64,000 nucleotides of DNA from assembly GCF_015223435.1 (NCBI RefSeq), contig NZ_VHKO01000006.1, forward strand, positions 1 to 64,000, written 5' to 3'. This DNA comes from Vibrio hibernica. Lineage in GTDB: Bacteria > Pseudomonadota > Gammaproteobacteria > Enterobacterales > Vibrionaceae. Positions within the stretch are counted from its first letter, which is position 1, and every line of letters begins with the position of its first letter. Below, piece by piece: positions 45,401 through 55,621 of the stretch. The notes under the pieces were generated by a model. That model was not told the DNA's origin. It ran no database searches and saw nothing but the letters and a program-made list of their open reading frames with translations. The translations under genes and the position numbers were made by a program.

Positions 45401-48022
45401 TTAATGTGGTGACAATTCTTTTATTTTTTTCATCAAGAGCGCTTTAATCGCTTGTTCTTCGTCGTCATCTAATCTTCCACTTACTGGTGAGGTAAGAATA
45501 AATAAATCTTCTGCTCGTTCTCCAATGGTTGTGATTTTAGCACCATGTAAATGAATACCAAGTTCAGCAAAAGCCGATCCGACCCTAGCTAATAGCCCAG
45601 GAGTGTCTAAAGCCACTAATTCCATCAGGCTGCGCTTACCTGTTTTGGTTGGAATGAAATTAATTTGAGTCTTTACATTGAAATGCAATAACTGGCGTGG
45701 AGTACGTCTTGGTGTAGCCAGTTTTAGCTCTGTTGATTGGAGAATAGTCGTCAATTGTTCTTGCAGTATTTGGTGTCTATTGTCTTCAACTGGGTCTCCA
45801 TTGTGGTCAAGTACCATGAATGTATCGAGTGCATAGCCGTCTTTGCTCGTCATGATTTGAGCATCGTGGATGCTGAGATTACGGCGATCTAATTCAGCGG
45901 CCATGGTGGCAAACAAACTTGCTTTATCTTTAGCATAAATAAAGACTTCAGTGCCGCCTCGTGATGCATTTTTACTGATCAAAACCAAAGGGGATTGGTG
46001 GTTATGCTTTAATAAATGTTCACCATGCCACGCTATTTGGTTCGCAGTATGACGTAGGAAATAATCAGCCTTAAAGCGTTGCCATAACACTTCAATTTCT
46101 CTTGGTGAGAAGTTTTCTTTGCGTAACATTGCCGCGGCCATATGTTGATTATGGCGAATGCGATCGCGGACATCGACAGGGTTTTCTAGTCCTCGACGTA
46201 AAGCTCGCTGAGTGGAATAAAATAATTCGGCTAATAACGTTCGTTTCCAGCTATTCCATAATTCAGGGTTAGTCGCGCAAATATCGGCTACGGTGAGGCA
46301 AACTAAATTTTCTAAGTATTCTTCATCACGAACTTTTTTAGCAAATTCGGTAATTACGTCAGGATCATAGATATCGCGGCGTTGTGCGGTAACTGACATT
46401 AATAGATGATTTTGAACGAGCCAAGATACCATCTTAGCTTCTGGTTTTGATAAGCCATGTTCTATACAAAAGTCATAGGCTTCAACGGCGCCTATTTCTG
46501 AATGATCACCACCTCGACCTTTACCAATGTCGTGAAACATAGCCGCGATGATTAATAAGTTTTTCTTTTGAATCCTCGGATAAACATCACAGCAAATAGG
46601 GTGTTCTGCATGATTATCAGAATCATTGAAGGCGTGAATTTCTTTTAATACCCGCATACTGTGTTCATCGACAGTATAAACATGAAATAAATCGAATTGC
46701 ATTTGTCCAACAATTTGACTCCATTGCGGAAGGTAAGCTGCGAGTACACCTAAACGGTGCATTAGACCAAATGATTTATGTAAAGAATTTGGGTGATTGA
46801 CCAGCTCCATGAATTTTTCACGGGCCGCCGGGATAGTGTGAAGAAATCGATTTAACCGTCGGCGTGCTGTGCGTAATTGTCTCAAAGTAGCTGGGCTAAC
46901 ACCTTCGATGGTGGAGTCATTGGCAATATGTAGAAACATATCGAGAATGGTTTCAGGCCGAGCTTGGAATAAGGCGGGTTTTCTTGCTTCAATCAAAGTG
47001 TCGCGACGTTGAAAATCATCAGATAGAACCTTGATTTCTTGTTGCTTTCCTTTGTTAGTAATGGCTTGCTCAAAGAGTTTTAATAACATGGTATTGAGTT
47101 CAGCGACACGACGCAGCGTGCGATAAAACTCTTTCATCATCATTTCGATGCCACGATTGCCTTCTGCGATAAAGCCTAAGCTTTCAGCAACGCTAGCTTG
47201 ATGGCCAAAGGTTAATCGATTGTCGTAACGTCTTACTTCGATATGTAGGGCAAAGCGCACTCGCCACAGGAAGTTCTGACACTCGAGTAATTCACGATAT
47301 TCAGCATCAGTTAGAAAGCCGGCATAACTCATTTCACGTAAGGATGTCGCACCAAAGTGACGGCGAGCAACCCAGCTCAATGTGTGAATGTCACGTAAAC
47401 CGCCAGGGCTAGATTTTATATCGGGTTCTAAATTGTAAGTGGTGTCGTGATAGCGTGAATGCCGCTCGCGTTGTTCTTGTAATTTTGCTTTATAAAATAC
47501 TTCGATCGGCCAAAAGGTGGGGGCACTGATTCGTTCAATTAATGAAGCATAAGTGCTACTGCAGCCGCATAGAAATCGCGCTTCTTGTAAGTTAGTTGCT
47601 ACGGTTAGATCATCCAAACCGACTTGAATGCATTCATCAAGAGTTCGTACGCTATGACCAACCTCTAAGCGCAAATCCCACAATAATGTGATGAATTGGC
47701 TAACCTTTATACTAATGTCTTCAGTAATGCTTTCTTTCGATAACACTAAAATATCGATGTCAGATAAAGGGTGTAATTCAGCACGGCCATAACCACCTAC
47801 CGCGATGAGGCTGAGAGAGGGATACTCATCAAAACCGAAATATTGCCATAAACGATCTAAAATAGAATCCATATAATCGGAGCGAGCAAGTACGAGATCT
47901 TCAACTGGCTGATGAGCGAGGAAAGCTTCTTTTTGATGAAGTGAAAACTGCTCAAGTTGGGATCTGAGCTCAGCAGGACAAATTTGGTCGTCTTTTAAGC
48001 TAGTCGGTGGTTGATAAGGCAT
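45401..48022 (-). CDS. glnD: Bifunctional PII uridylyltransferase / uridylyl-removing enzyme
   Basis: GlnD senses glutamine and adds or removes UMP on PII proteins, setting nitrogen control. The 873 residues show the nucleotidyltransferase motif GGYGRAELHPLSDIDILVL (about 76-94), the HD hydrolase motif AAMFHDIGKGRGGDHSEIG (about 500), and two C-terminal ACT domains (SLFATMAAELDRRNL and MELVALDTPGLLARVGSAF). All key residues look intact. It lies downstream of map on the same strand, separated by a terminator. Confidence 0.96.
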   Translation of the reverse strand: MPYQPPTSLKDDQICPAELRSQLEQFSLHQKEAFLAHQPVEDLVLARSDYMDSILDRLWQYFGFDEYPSLSLIAVGGYGRAELHPLSDIDILVLSKESITEDISIKVSQFITLLWDLRLEVGHSVRTLDECIQVGLDDLTVATNLQEARFLCGCSSTYASLIERISAPTFWPIEVFYKAKLQEQRERHSRYHDTTYNLEPDIKSSPGGLRDIHTLSWVARRHFGATSLREMSYAGFLTDAEYRELLECQNFLWRVRFALHIEVRRYDNRLTFGHQASVAESLGFIAEGNRGIEMMMKEFYRTLRRVAELNTMLLKLFEQAITNKGKQQEIKVLSDDFQRRDTLIEARKPALFQARPETILDMFLHIANDSTIEGVSPATLRQLRTARRRLNRFLHTIPAAREKFMELVNHPNSLHKSFGLMHRLGVLAAYLPQWSQIVGQMQFDLFHVYTVDEHSMRVLKEIHAFNDSDNHAEHPICCDVYPRIQKKNLLIIAAMFHDIGKGRGGDHSEIGAVEAYDFCIEHGLSKPEAKMVSWLVQNHLLMSVTAQRRDIYDPDVITEFAKKVRDEEYLENLVCLTVADICATNPELWNSWKRTLLAELFYSTQRALRRGLENPVDVRDRIRHNQHMAAAMLRKENFSPREIEVLWQRFKADYFLRHTANQIAWHGEHLLKHNHQSPLVLISKNASRGGTEVFIYAKDKASLFATMAAELDRRNLSIHDAQIMTSKDGYALDTFMVLDHNGDPVEDNRHQILQEQLTTILQSTELKLATPRRTPRQLLHFNVKTQINFIPTKTGKRSLMELVALDTPGLLARVGSAFAELGIHLHGAKITTIGERAEDLFILTSPVSGRLDDDEEQAIKALLMKKIKELSPH

Positions 48023-48102
48023 TATGCTTTCCCTGCAACAAATGGAATCTGTTTTGATAATACCGTTTCAAGCTTAGAAAACCAATGAGCAGACAACAAA
48101 AA

Positions 48103-48128
48103 GCCCTCACAGATAAATCCGAGAGGGC
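48103..48128 (-). terminator. map terminator
   Basis: Read on the minus strand, GCCCTC pairs with GAGGGC around a 14-nt loop and a run of T follows. It separates map from glnD. Confidence 0.75.
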
Positions 48129-48166
48129 AATGAAATTGAAGCGTTTGGCTTAAGATATTTCTCGAC

Positions 48167-49045
48167 TTAGCTGTTATGCATAATGCGAGGAATATTCTCT
48201 TCTGAGCGTAATGTCATTACTTCACAGCCTGTTTTGGTCACAACGATGGTGTGTTCGTATTGAGCTGAGTTTTTCGCATCGCCAGTATAAACCGTCCAGT
48301 CATCGGCGGCATCAACGGTTACGCCGAATTTCCCTGCGTTAATCATTGGCTCAATAGTAAATATCATGCCTTCTTTTAAAACGCGACGGTCGGTATTTTT
48401 ATAATGCACTACTTGTGGCTCTTCATGGAATTCATCGCCAATACCATGCCCACAAAAATCTCTCACGATAGAAAATTTATTACGAGGATTTTTCTTGTTG
48501 CTATCCTTGATGTATTTCTCAATGGCAGTGCCAATTTCACCAAGTTGTAAACCTGGTTTGACTTTACGAAGGCCAACATACAGCGCTTCTTGGGTAACCA
48601 TACACAGGCGTTTATCGGCTGGTGCGACATCACCAATTAAAAACATTTTTGATGTATCACCATAATAACCATCAGGGCGAACGCTCAGATCAGCATTAGG
48701 ATCATTAGGTACGATAACCGTAATATCGATATTTAAAATATCGCCATTTTTTAATACCGCTGGCTTGAGTTGTCCATTGCTGCCAATTTCGTCTTGCGAG
48801 GCAGGAATACCGTGGCAAACGATATGGTTAATGGAAGTACAAATTGATTTTGGATAGCCATGATAATCAAGTGGTGCTGAATACGCGCCGTGTTTAATGC
48901 CGTAATCATGGCAAATCTGGTTGAGCTCTTCGGTGGTTACGCCGGCTTTGACATGCGGTTCGATCATTTCAAGTGTATCGGCTGCTAATTTGCAAGCAAT
49001 GCGCATTTTTTCAATTTCTTCGGCAGTTTTAATTTTAATCGTCAT
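48167..49045 (-). CDS. map: Methionine aminopeptidase, type I
   Basis: Map removes the initiator methionine from nascent proteins. The 292 residues carry HGAYSAPLDYHGYPKS, ILNIDITVIV and YYGDTSKMF (metal aspartates), GHGIGDEFHEEP (metal histidine), and IEPMI with the first glutamate. It is about 28 residues longer than E. coli Map, largely through an insertion around NDPNADLSVRPDG and SNKKNPRNK. It diverges from rpsB, the common order. Confidence 0.94.
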   Translation of the reverse strand: MTIKIKTAEEIEKMRIACKLAADTLEMIEPHVKAGVTTEELNQICHDYGIKHGAYSAPLDYHGYPKSICTSINHIVCHGIPASQDEIGSNGQLKPAVLKNGDILNIDITVIVPNDPNADLSVRPDGYYGDTSKMFLIGDVAPADKRLCMVTQEALYVGLRKVKPGLQLGEIGTAIEKYIKDSNKKNPRNKFSIVRDFCGHGIGDEFHEEPQVVHYKNTDRRVLKEGMIFTIEPMINAGKFGVTVDAADDWTVYTGDAKNSAQYEHTIVVTKTGCEVMTLRSEENIPRIMHNS

Positions 49046-49230
49046 GTTTATTGGCCTTTTTAACTATTGTGAATAGTGTATTCAGTGACGGCGCTAATCG
49101 CAATTGAAATCCGTTATCATCAGCATAATTAGGCTAAAAACTCACATGTCAGGTTAAATGAATAAAAAATGATAGCAAGTTAATGAGTTTTTCTGGATTA
49201 ATAAGCAGGTTTTATGGTATAAAGCGCACC
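49046..49230 (+). promoter_or_regulatory. map/rpsB divergent region with rpsB promoter
   Basis: An extended -10 box (TGGTATAAA, 49215-49223) is followed at once by a GC-rich discriminator (GCGCACC). That arrangement is typical of stringently controlled ribosomal promoters. The -35 box is weak. No other element is evident in this stretch. Confidence 0.5.
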
Positions 49231-49299
49231 GAAATTGGCATCTGTTCACTCCTGTATTTGGCGTAGCAATGTGAGTTTCACATACTTATTTCTTAAATC

Positions 49300-49402
49300 A
49301 CACACATTCCGACACGTGATCCGGGGTGCTCAAGTCAATATTGAACTTGGGTCGGAGTCATGGGGGATGTGGAGGCCTAACCCCATTAAAGAGGATTATA
49401 TA
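49300..49402 (+). promoter_or_regulatory. rpsB leader RNA, probable S2 autoregulatory site
   Basis: Two hairpins precede rpsB. The first pairs CCGAC (49309-49313) with GTCGG (49351-49355) around an inner CTCAAGT...ACTTGGG helix. The second pairs ATGGGG (49360-49365) with CCCCAT (49381-49386), ending just before the AGAGGA ribosome site. A conserved leader through which S2 represses rpsB-tsf is known in gammaproteobacteria; assignment here is by position and shape. Confidence 0.6.
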
Positions 49403-50131
49403 ATGGCAACTGTATCAATGCGCGATATGCTTAAAGCTGGTGTTCACTTTGGTCACCAAACTCGTTACTGGAACCCAAAAATGAAGCCTTTCATCTTTGG
49501 CGCTCGTAACAAAGTTCATATCATCAATCTAGAAAAAACAGTTCCTATGTTCAACGAAGCGCTAGCAGAGCTTAGCAAAATCGGTGAGCGCAAAGGTAAA
49601 GTACTTTTCGTTGGTACTAAGCGTGCGGCTTCTGAAGCAATCAAAGAAGCGGCAATTGCAAGCAACCAGTACTATGTAAATAACCGCTGGTTAGGCGGTA
49701 TGTTGACTAACTTTAAAACAGTTCGTCAATCAATCAAACGTCTTAAAGAATTTGAAGCGCAATCTCTAGATGGTACGTTTGAAAAAATTACTAAGAAAGA
49801 AGCTCTAATGCGTACGCGCACAATGGAGAAACTTGAAAAATCTCTTGGTGGTATTAAAAACATGGGTGGTTTACCTGACGCATTATTCGTAATCGATGCT
49901 GATCACGAGCACATTGCAGTTAAAGAAGCAAACCACCTAGGTATCCCAGTATTTGCAGTAGTCGATACTAACTCTGATCCAGATGGCATTGATTTCATCA
50001 TTCCTGGTAATGATGACGCAATCCGTGCTGTACAACTTTACCTAAACGCTGCTGCTCAAACAGTAACTGAAGGTCGTAACAAAGACATAGCTGCAGTTTC
50101 TGATAAAGATAGTTTCGTAGAAGAAGCTTAA
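49403..50131 (+). CDS. rpsB: 30S ribosomal protein S2
   Basis: S2 is a late-binding 30S protein needed for S1 docking. The 242 residues show [36 protein letters not shown] and [22 protein letters not shown] 49403 follows AGAGGA and gives the universal MATVSMRD start; an open frame extends 56 codons upstream, but that stretch is the structured leader and should not be translated. tsf follows after an attenuator-like hairpin. Confidence 0.98.
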   Translation: MATVSMRDMLKAGVHFGHQTRYWNPKMKPFIFGARNKVHIINLEKTVPMFNEALAELSKIGERKGKVLFVGTKRAASEAIKEAAIASNQYYVNNRWLGGMLTNFKTVRQSIKRLKEFEAQSLDGTFEKITKKEALMRTRTMEKLEKSLGGIKNMGGLPDALFVIDADHEHIAVKEANHLGIPVFAVVDTNSDPDGIDFIIPGNDDAIRAVQLYLNAAAQTVTEGRNKDIAAVSDKDSFVEEA

Positions 50132-50202
50132 TATCACTGCTCCTTGTCACTTAGCGTTGATTGTCATTATTTGGTAGTTAAGGTTAAGTTATAGTTAGTA
50201 AT

Positions 50203-50247
50203 AGGGGCCATGCTTTTAATGTAAAATTAAGCTGGCCCCTGTTTTTT
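50203..50247 (+). terminator. rpsB-tsf intergenic terminator/attenuator
   Basis: AGGGGCCA (50203-50210) pairs with TGGCCCCT (50233-50240), extended inside by GCTTTTAAT/ATTAAGC pairing, and six T follow. It lies inside the operon, so it probably lowers tsf relative to rpsB. Confidence 0.82.
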
Positions 50248-50278
50248 ACCATTTTTGGAACCAACCGAGGATTATACC

Positions 50279-51124
50279 ATGGCAACAGTAACAGCTGCTC
50301 TAGTTAAAGAATTGCGTGAGCGTACTGGCGCAGGCATGATGGATTGTAAAAAAGCGCTTGTTGAAGCAAATGCTGATATCGAATTAGCAATTGAAAATAT
50401 GCGTAAAAGCGGAGCTGCAAAAGCGGCTAAAAAAGCGGGTAATATCGCTGCTGAAGGAACCATCTTAGTTAAAGAAGGTGAAGGCTTTGCAGTACTTCTA
50501 GAAGTAAACTGCCAAACTGACTTCGTAGCAAAAGATGCAAACTTCCTAGGTTTTGCTAATGCTGTTCTTGATGCTGCACTTACTGAGCGTTCAGATGTTG
50601 AAGCACTTCAAGCTAAATTTGAAGAAACTCGTATTGCTCTAGTTGCTAAAATCGGTGAGAACATCGGCATTCGTCGTGTTGTTTACATTGAAGGCGCTAA
50701 AGTAGGTTCATACCGTCACGGCGAGCGCATTGGCGTAGTTGTTGCGGGTGATGCTGATGAAGAAACTATCAAGCATGTTGCAATGCACGTTGCAGCTTCT
50801 AAGCCTGAATATGTTCATCCTGAAGATGTACCTGCAGATGTGGTAGCTAAAGAGAAAGCGGTTCAAATTGAAATCGCAATGAACGAAGGCAAACCACAAG
50901 AAATCGCTGAGAAGATGGTTATTGGTCGTATGAAGAAGTTTACTGGTGAGGTTTCTCTTACTGGTCAAGCATTCATCATGGAACCTAAGAAAACTGTTGG
51001 TGAATTCTTAAAAGAAAAAGGCGCAACAGTAACTAACTTCGTACGTTTAGAAGTTGGTGAAGGTATCGAGAAAGTGGCTGAAATGAGCTTTGCTGATGAA
51101 GTTGCAGCGGTACAAAAAGGCTAA
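50279..51124 (+). CDS. tsf: Translation elongation factor Ts
   Basis: EF-Ts exchanges GDP for GTP on EF-Tu. The 281 residues include [22 protein letters not shown] (UBA-like start, given in part), the signature [12 protein letters not shown], and [14 protein letters not shown] 50279 is the family start; eight upstream in-frame codons are in the ribosome-binding region. A strong terminator follows, ending the rpsB-tsf unit. Confidence 0.98.
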   Translation: MATVTAALVKELRERTGAGMMDCKKALVEANADIELAIENMRKSGAAKAAKKAGNIAAEGTILVKEGEGFAVLLEVNCQTDFVAKDANFLGFANAVLDAALTERSDVEALQAKFEETRIALVAKIGENIGIRRVVYIEGAKVGSYRHGERIGVVVAGDADEETIKHVAMHVAASKPEYVHPEDVPADVVAKEKAVQIEIAMNEGKPQEIAEKMVIGRMKKFTGEVSLTGQAFIMEPKKTVGEFLKEKGATVTNFVRLEVGEGIEKVAEMSFADEVAAVQKG

Positions 51125-51150
51125 TTCCTGTTTTGTATAGTTAATCTAAG

Positions 51151-51177
51151 AGACCGTGGCCATGCTACGGTCTTTTT
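51151..51177 (+). terminator. tsf terminator
   Basis: AGACCGT (51151-51157) pairs with ACGGTCT (51167-51173), with a T run after it. Confidence 0.85.
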
Positions 51178-51194
51178 GTGAATAAAGATAATTC

Positions 51195-51271
51195 GTTAAT
51201 TGTTATGAATAAATATTATGATAGCCTTTTGGGGAGGTTAATTTACGCCATATTTATTCATAACAGTTAAT
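51195..51271. repeat. 22-bp inverted repeat upstream of pyrH
   Basis: Arms 51195-51216 and 51250-51271 are complementary at 20 of 22 positions (15 contiguous perfect pairs, GTTATGAATAAATAT) around 33 bp. The arms are AT-rich. A possible TATGAT -10 box overlaps the left arm's end (51217-51222). It could be an operator or a leader structure for pyrH; function is unknown. Confidence 0.6.
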
Positions 51272-51299
51272 CAAATAACACTTTTGAAAGGTAAACTCC

Positions 51300-52034
51300 A
51301 TGACAACGAATCCTAAGCCTGCATATCAACGTATTTTGTTAAAACTGAGTGGTGAAGCCTTACAGGGAGCAGAGGGTTTTGGTATTGATCCTACGGTTTT
51401 AGATCGTATGGCTCAAGAAGTGAAAGAATTAGTTGAACTCGGTGTTCAAGTTGGTGTCGTTATCGGTGGTGGTAACTTATTCCGTGGAGCGGGCCTTGCA
51501 GAAGCTGGGATGAATCGTGTGGTTGGTGATCACATGGGTATGCTTGCCACTGTAATGAATGGCTTAGCAATGCGTGATGCACTTCATCGCGCTTATGTGA
51601 ACGCTCGTGTTATGTCGGCGATTCCTCTTAAAGGTGTGTGTGATGATTACAATTGGGCTGATGCAATTAGCCAATTGCGTCAAGGTCGCGTTGTGATTTT
51701 CTCTGCGGGTACGGGAAATCCATTTTTTACTACTGACTCAGCAGCATGCTTGCGTGGGATTGAAATTGAAGCGGATGTTGTTTTAAAAGCAACCAAAGTG
51801 GATGGTGTTTATACTGCCGATCCTGTCGCTAACCCAGATGCGATTTTATGTGATAAACTCAGTTACAACAGCGTATTAGAAAAAGAATTAAAAGTAATGG
51901 ATTTAGCTGCCTTTACTTTGGCTCGTGATCATAAAATGCCAATTCGTGTGTTCAATATGAATAAACCTGGTGCGCTACGCCGCGTCGTAATGGGTGAACA
52001 AGAAGGGACATTGATCAGCGATCTATCGGAATAA
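51300..52034 (+). CDS. pyrH: UMP kinase
   Basis: PyrH phosphorylates UMP to UDP and is essential. The 244 residues belong to the amino-acid-kinase fold: [56 protein letters not shown] and [16 protein letters not shown] 51300 follows AAAGG. The usual tsf-pyrH-frr order is kept, but a terminator and an inverted repeat suggest pyrH starts a new transcript. Confidence 0.97.
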   Translation: MTTNPKPAYQRILLKLSGEALQGAEGFGIDPTVLDRMAQEVKELVELGVQVGVVIGGGNLFRGAGLAEAGMNRVVGDHMGMLATVMNGLAMRDALHRAYVNARVMSAIPLKGVCDDYNWADAISQLRQGRVVIFSAGTGNPFFTTDSAACLRGIEIEADVVLKATKVDGVYTADPVANPDAILCDKLSYNSVLEKELKVMDLAAFTLARDHKMPIRVFNMNKPGALRRVVMGEQEGTLISDLSE

Positions 52035-52043
52035 AGCACAGAA

Positions 52044-52071
52044 AGGGCAAGTAGAATGGCTTTCTTGCCCT
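52044..52071 (+). terminator. Hairpin between pyrH and frr
   Basis: AGGGCAAG (52044-52051) pairs with CTTGCCCT (52064-52071). No proper T run follows (GTTAAAATA), so it may act in RNA processing or partial attenuation. Confidence 0.45.
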
Positions 52072-52100
52072 GTTAAAATATCAATAATTAAGGTGATACC

Positions 52101-52658
52101 GTGATTAACGAAATTCAAAAAGACGCTCAAGAGCGCATGCATAAGAGTGTTGAAGCTCTTAAAAGTAATCTATCAAAGATCCGTACTGGTCGAGCGCATC
52201 CAAGTATTTTACAAAATATTTCAGTAGAGTATTACGGAGCACCAACTCCGCTTAATCAAGTAGCAAATATCATTGCAGAAGATGCTCGTACATTGGCAAT
52301 TACTGTTTTTGATCGAGAACTGACTCAAGCGGTAGAAAAGGCAATCATGAAATCAGATCTTGGCTTAAATCCAATGTCTGCTGGTACGGTTATTCGTGTA
52401 CCACTTCCTGCATTAACGGAAGAGCGTCGTAAAGATTTAGTGAAAATCGTTCGTGCTGAAGCGGAAGGTGGTCGTGTAGCCATACGTAATATTCGTCGTG
52501 ACGCTAATGGCGACTTTAAATCATTACTGAAAGATAAAGAAATTTCAGAAGATGAAGATCACAAGGCACAAGATGAGATTCAAAAAATCACCGATGTAGC
52601 GATCAAAAATATTGATGATCTCTTAGCTGTGAAAGAAAAAGAGTTAATGGAAGTTTAA
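52101..52658 (+). CDS. frr: Ribosome recycling factor
   Basis: RRF, with EF-G, splits post-termination ribosomes. The 185 residues match exactly the family length, with [30 protein letters not shown] and [19 protein letters not shown] (in parts). The start is GTG 52101 in the context GGTGATACCGTG, with AAGGTGA as ribosome site. Confidence 0.97.
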   Translation: MINEIQKDAQERMHKSVEALKSNLSKIRTGRAHPSILQNISVEYYGAPTPLNQVANIIAEDARTLAITVFDRELTQAVEKAIMKSDLGLNPMSAGTVIRVPLPALTEERRKDLVKIVRAEAEGGRVAIRNIRRDANGDFKSLLKDKEISEDEDHKAQDEIQKITDVAIKNIDDLLAVKEKELMEV

Positions 52659-52748
52659 TTTCCGCTCAAACTGGGAAACGCTGTGCTGATTTAATTAGTC
52701 TATCAGTATGGCGTTTTTTATTTTGGCCTAATAAAAAGACTGTAAATA

Positions 52749-53504
52749 ATGTCAGACATTCAACTCTCATCGGAACTTTTACCTCAACATATTGCGATTA
52801 TCATGGATGGTAATGGCCGTTGGGCAAAACAACAAGGTAAGCCTCGCTTGTATGGGCATCGTGTTGCGGTAAAAGCTGTGCGGGAGACGATAAGTGCGGC
52901 TTCTCGTTTGGGAATTAAAGCCGTTACTTTATTTGCCTTTAGTAGTGAGAATTGGAAGCGACCCGAAGAAGAAGTCGGTTTATTGATGGACTTGTTCATG
53001 ATGGTGCTGACTAGAGAAATCAAAAAACTGCATAAAAATAATTTGAAACTTAAAATTGTTGGGGATAAATCTCGTTTTAGTACCTCCCTACAAAAAAAAA
53101 TAGCAGAAGCGGAATATCTCACTCAAAGTAATACAGGGTTAGTGGTCAATGTGGCTGCAAATTATGGAGGTAAGTGGGATATTACTCAAGCTGTTAAGCA
53201 ATTAGCGATATCTATTGAAAAAAAGCAGTTTACCTCTGAAGAGATAACGGAAGAATCAATTTCTCAATATTTATGCATGTCTGATTTACCTGATGTTGAT
53301 CTTATGATCCGGACGAGTGGTGAATGCCGAATCAGTAACTTTATGTTATGGCAGATGGCTTATGCTGAATTGTACTTTACTGATCTTTACTGGCCAGAAT
53401 TTAATGAACAAGCGTTACTAGAAGCAATTTCTTGGTTTATTAATCGTGAGAGACGATTTGGTTGCACGAGTGAACAGCTGCAATCATTAATGAATCATAA
53501 ATAG
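52749..53504 (+). CDS. uppS: Undecaprenyl diphosphate synthase
   Basis: UppS adds eight isoprene units to farnesyl diphosphate to make the C55 lipid carrier for peptidoglycan and O-antigen. The 251 residues have [20 protein letters not shown] (catalytic aspartate), [23 protein letters not shown] and the C-terminal [19 protein letters not shown]. It uses farnesyl diphosphate from IspA (23309-24193) and precedes cdsA by 23 bp. Confidence 0.97.
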   Translation: MSDIQLSSELLPQHIAIIMDGNGRWAKQQGKPRLYGHRVAVKAVRETISAASRLGIKAVTLFAFSSENWKRPEEEVGLLMDLFMMVLTREIKKLHKNNLKLKIVGDKSRFSTSLQKKIAEAEYLTQSNTGLVVNVAANYGGKWDITQAVKQLAISIEKKQFTSEEITEESISQYLCMSDLPDVDLMIRTSGECRISNFMLWQMAYAELYFTDLYWPEFNEQALLEAISWFINRERRFGCTSEQLQSLMNHK

Positions 53505-53527
53505 AGATAAAGCATAAGGATGGAAGT

Positions 53528-54373
53528 TTGAAACAACGAATTATTACGGCATTGATTTTAGCTCCTTTGGTGGTGTGGGGGATTTTTCAATTACCGATTC
53601 CTTTGTTTATTGCCGCTTTAACTGCCGTCGCATGTATTGGATTTTGGGAATGGACTCAGTTTATTAGTCTTACCTCTCGAGTGAAAAATTTATTTCCTGC
53701 AGTTATTGTTTTGCTTGCCAGTCTTGTATTTATTCCAGTTGATGTTGATAGCTTATCCCAAGTTTCAAACATACATCTCGCGATTTTGAGTGTTGGTAGT
53801 TTATGGTGGGTATTTGCTAGCTTGTTGGCGTTGACTTATCCCAAAAGTGCTTGGATATGGAGTAAGAGCCTTTCTCTACGTCATTTGTTTGGTATTTTAT
53901 CGATTCTGCCATTCCTATGGAGTGTGTTTATACTCCGCTCGGAAGGATATGCAGAGCATCCACTGCATGGCGCTAAGTTAGTCATGTATGTATGCTTATT
54001 AGTGTGGGCAGCAGATACCGGAGCCTATTTTACTGGAAAAGCATTTGGTAAACATAAAATGGCACCAAAAGTGAGTCCAAATAAAACATTAGAAGGTTTA
54101 TTTGGCGGATTGGTATTCGCTATGTTGGTTGGTTGGGTGGTGACAAAATTATTTGATATCCAGTTTGCTAATCTAATAACTATGTTCGTTATTACCTTCG
54201 TTACAGTCGTGATCTCAGTATTAGGCGATCTTGTCGAAAGCATGTTTAAGCGTGTGTCAGATATTAAAGATAGCAGCAATATTATTCCTGGGCATGGCGG
54301 GGTTCTTGATAGGATTGATAGCCTAATGGCTGCATTCCCTGTTTTTGCTCTACTATATTTTCTTTGCCAATAA
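53528..54373 (+). CDS. cdsA: Phosphatidate cytidylyltransferase
   Basis: CdsA makes CDP-diacylglycerol from phosphatidate and CTP in the inner membrane, upstream of PgpA's pathway. The 281 residues have about eight hydrophobic helices and the family signature near the C-terminus (SVLGDLVESMFKRVSDIKDS then LPGHGG-like IIPGHGGVLDRIDS). It starts at TTG 53528 with AAGGATGGA upstream; no ATG gives the family N-terminus MKQRIITALIL. Confidence 0.95.
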   Translation: MKQRIITALILAPLVVWGIFQLPIPLFIAALTAVACIGFWEWTQFISLTSRVKNLFPAVIVLLASLVFIPVDVDSLSQVSNIHLAILSVGSLWWVFASLLALTYPKSAWIWSKSLSLRHLFGILSILPFLWSVFILRSEGYAEHPLHGAKLVMYVCLLVWAADTGAYFTGKAFGKHKMAPKVSPNKTLEGLFGGLVFAMLVGWVVTKLFDIQFANLITMFVITFVTVVISVLGDLVESMFKRVSDIKDSSNIIPGHGGVLDRIDSLMAAFPVFALLYFLCQ

Positions 54374-54415
54374 TATCGGTGTTACATCATCTTTCTCTTT
54401 TAATGGTTTTATTTT

Positions 54416-55621
54416 ATGCAAAAGATAACGATTTTAGGTGCAACGGGTTCTATCGGGGCGAGTACTCTATCTGTCATTGAGCATAACTCAACTGATTTCT
54501 CTGTGTTTGCATTAACTGCATGTTCCAACGTTGAAAAAATGCATCAGCTGTGTCTGCAATGGCAACCTGAGTATGCGGTTATGTCTGATGACTCAGCAGC
54601 ATTGTTATTAGAAAAGCAACTAAAAGGCTCACATGTTTCGACCAAGGTTTTGTCGGGATTAGAGGGGCTGTGTGAAGTCGCCTCTGCTGGGTCTGTTGAT
54701 ATGGTGATGGCGGCCATTGTTGGGGCTTCTGGGCTATTACCAACTATGGCAGCGGTAAAAGCAGGTAAGCGAATTTTACTGGCTAACAAAGAAGCTCTCG
54801 TTATGTCGGGGCAATTTTTTATTGATGCGGCGAAACAGTATGGAGCACAAATCTTGCCCGTAGATAGTGAGCATAACGCTATCTTTCAATGTCTTTCTCA
54901 AACTATCCAAACTAACTTAGGACATTGTGATCTTGATGCTGGAGGCGTTCATTCTATCTTGTTAACAGGCTCAGGCGGCCCGTTTCGCTATAGTGACGTT
55001 TCATCGTTAAGCCAAGTCACACCTGAGATGGCGATAGCTCATCCTAATTGGTCTATGGGCCCGAAAATCTCAGTTGATTCTGCCACTATGATGAATAAAG
55101 GCTTGGAGTTTATCGAAGCCAAATGGTTATTCAATGCCAAGCAAGAGCAGCTTAAGGTCTTGATTCATCCTCAGTCCGTTATTCATTCTATGGTGCAATA
55201 TAATGATGGATCTGTTATTGCCCAAATGGGGGAGCCTGATATGAGAACCCCGATTGCATTATCAATGTCATACCCTGAGCGAATTCCCTCCGGTGTTAGC
55301 CCTATTAATTTTACGCAATTGAATGAACTGACTTTTCTTGAGCCTGATATGTCAAGATACCCATGTTTACAGCTTGCTATTGATGCTTGTTATACTGGGC
55401 AAAATGCGACGACTGCGATTAACGCAGCCAATGAAATTTCAGTTGATGCTTTTTTAAAGCATCAGCTTAAATTTACCGATATTGCCATCATTAATGAGGC
55501 TGTGATGTCGAAAGTGTGTGGTTTATCAACTCTTGGTGCGCAGAGTTTGGAGAACTTACTGGAGCTCGATAATATGGCTCGCCAATACGCCAATGAATTA
55601 TTAACAGAGCGATCATTATGA
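54416..55621 (+). CDS. dxr: 1-deoxy-D-xylulose 5-phosphate reductoisomerase
   Basis: Dxr (IspC) rearranges and reduces DXP to MEP, the committed step after Dxs. The 401 residues start with NADPH motif [16 protein letters not shown], then [12 protein letters not shown], metal site [36 protein letters not shown] (in parts) and [11 protein letters not shown]. The stop overlaps the rseP start by 4 nt (ATGA). Confidence 0.97.
   Translation: MQKITILGATGSIGASTLSVIEHNSTDFSVFALTACSNVEKMHQLCLQWQPEYAVMSDDSAALLLEKQLKGSHVSTKVLSGLEGLCEVASAGSVDMVMAAIVGASGLLPTMAAVKAGKRILLANKEALVMSGQFFIDAAKQYGAQILPVDSEHNAIFQCLSQTIQTNLGHCDLDAGGVHSILLTGSGGPFRYSDVSSLSQVTPEMAIAHPNWSMGPKISVDSATMMNKGLEFIEAKWLFNAKQEQLKVLIHPQSVIHSMVQYNDGSVIAQMGEPDMRTPIALSMSYPERIPSGVSPINFTQLNELTFLEPDMSRYPCLQLAIDACYTGQNATTAINAANEISVDAFLKHQLKFTDIAIINEAVMSKVCGLSTLGAQSLENLLELDNMARQYANELLTERSL

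Noticed and set aside
49270..49282. CRP-like palindrome TGTGAgttTCACA in the rpsB leader
   Set aside because: The half-sites are separated by 3 bp instead of 6, so CRP would not bind. It may just be a small hairpin.
49235..49402. N-terminal extension of rpsB by 56 codons
   Set aside because: The frame is open but the stretch forms the structured leader, lacks a ribosome site and is not ribosomal-protein-like; ATG 49403 is the family start.
52770..52810. Sigma-E promoter in the start of uppS
   Set aside because: A GGAACTTTTA element resembles the sigma-E -35 box, but no TCAAA-like -10 box lies at the required spacing.
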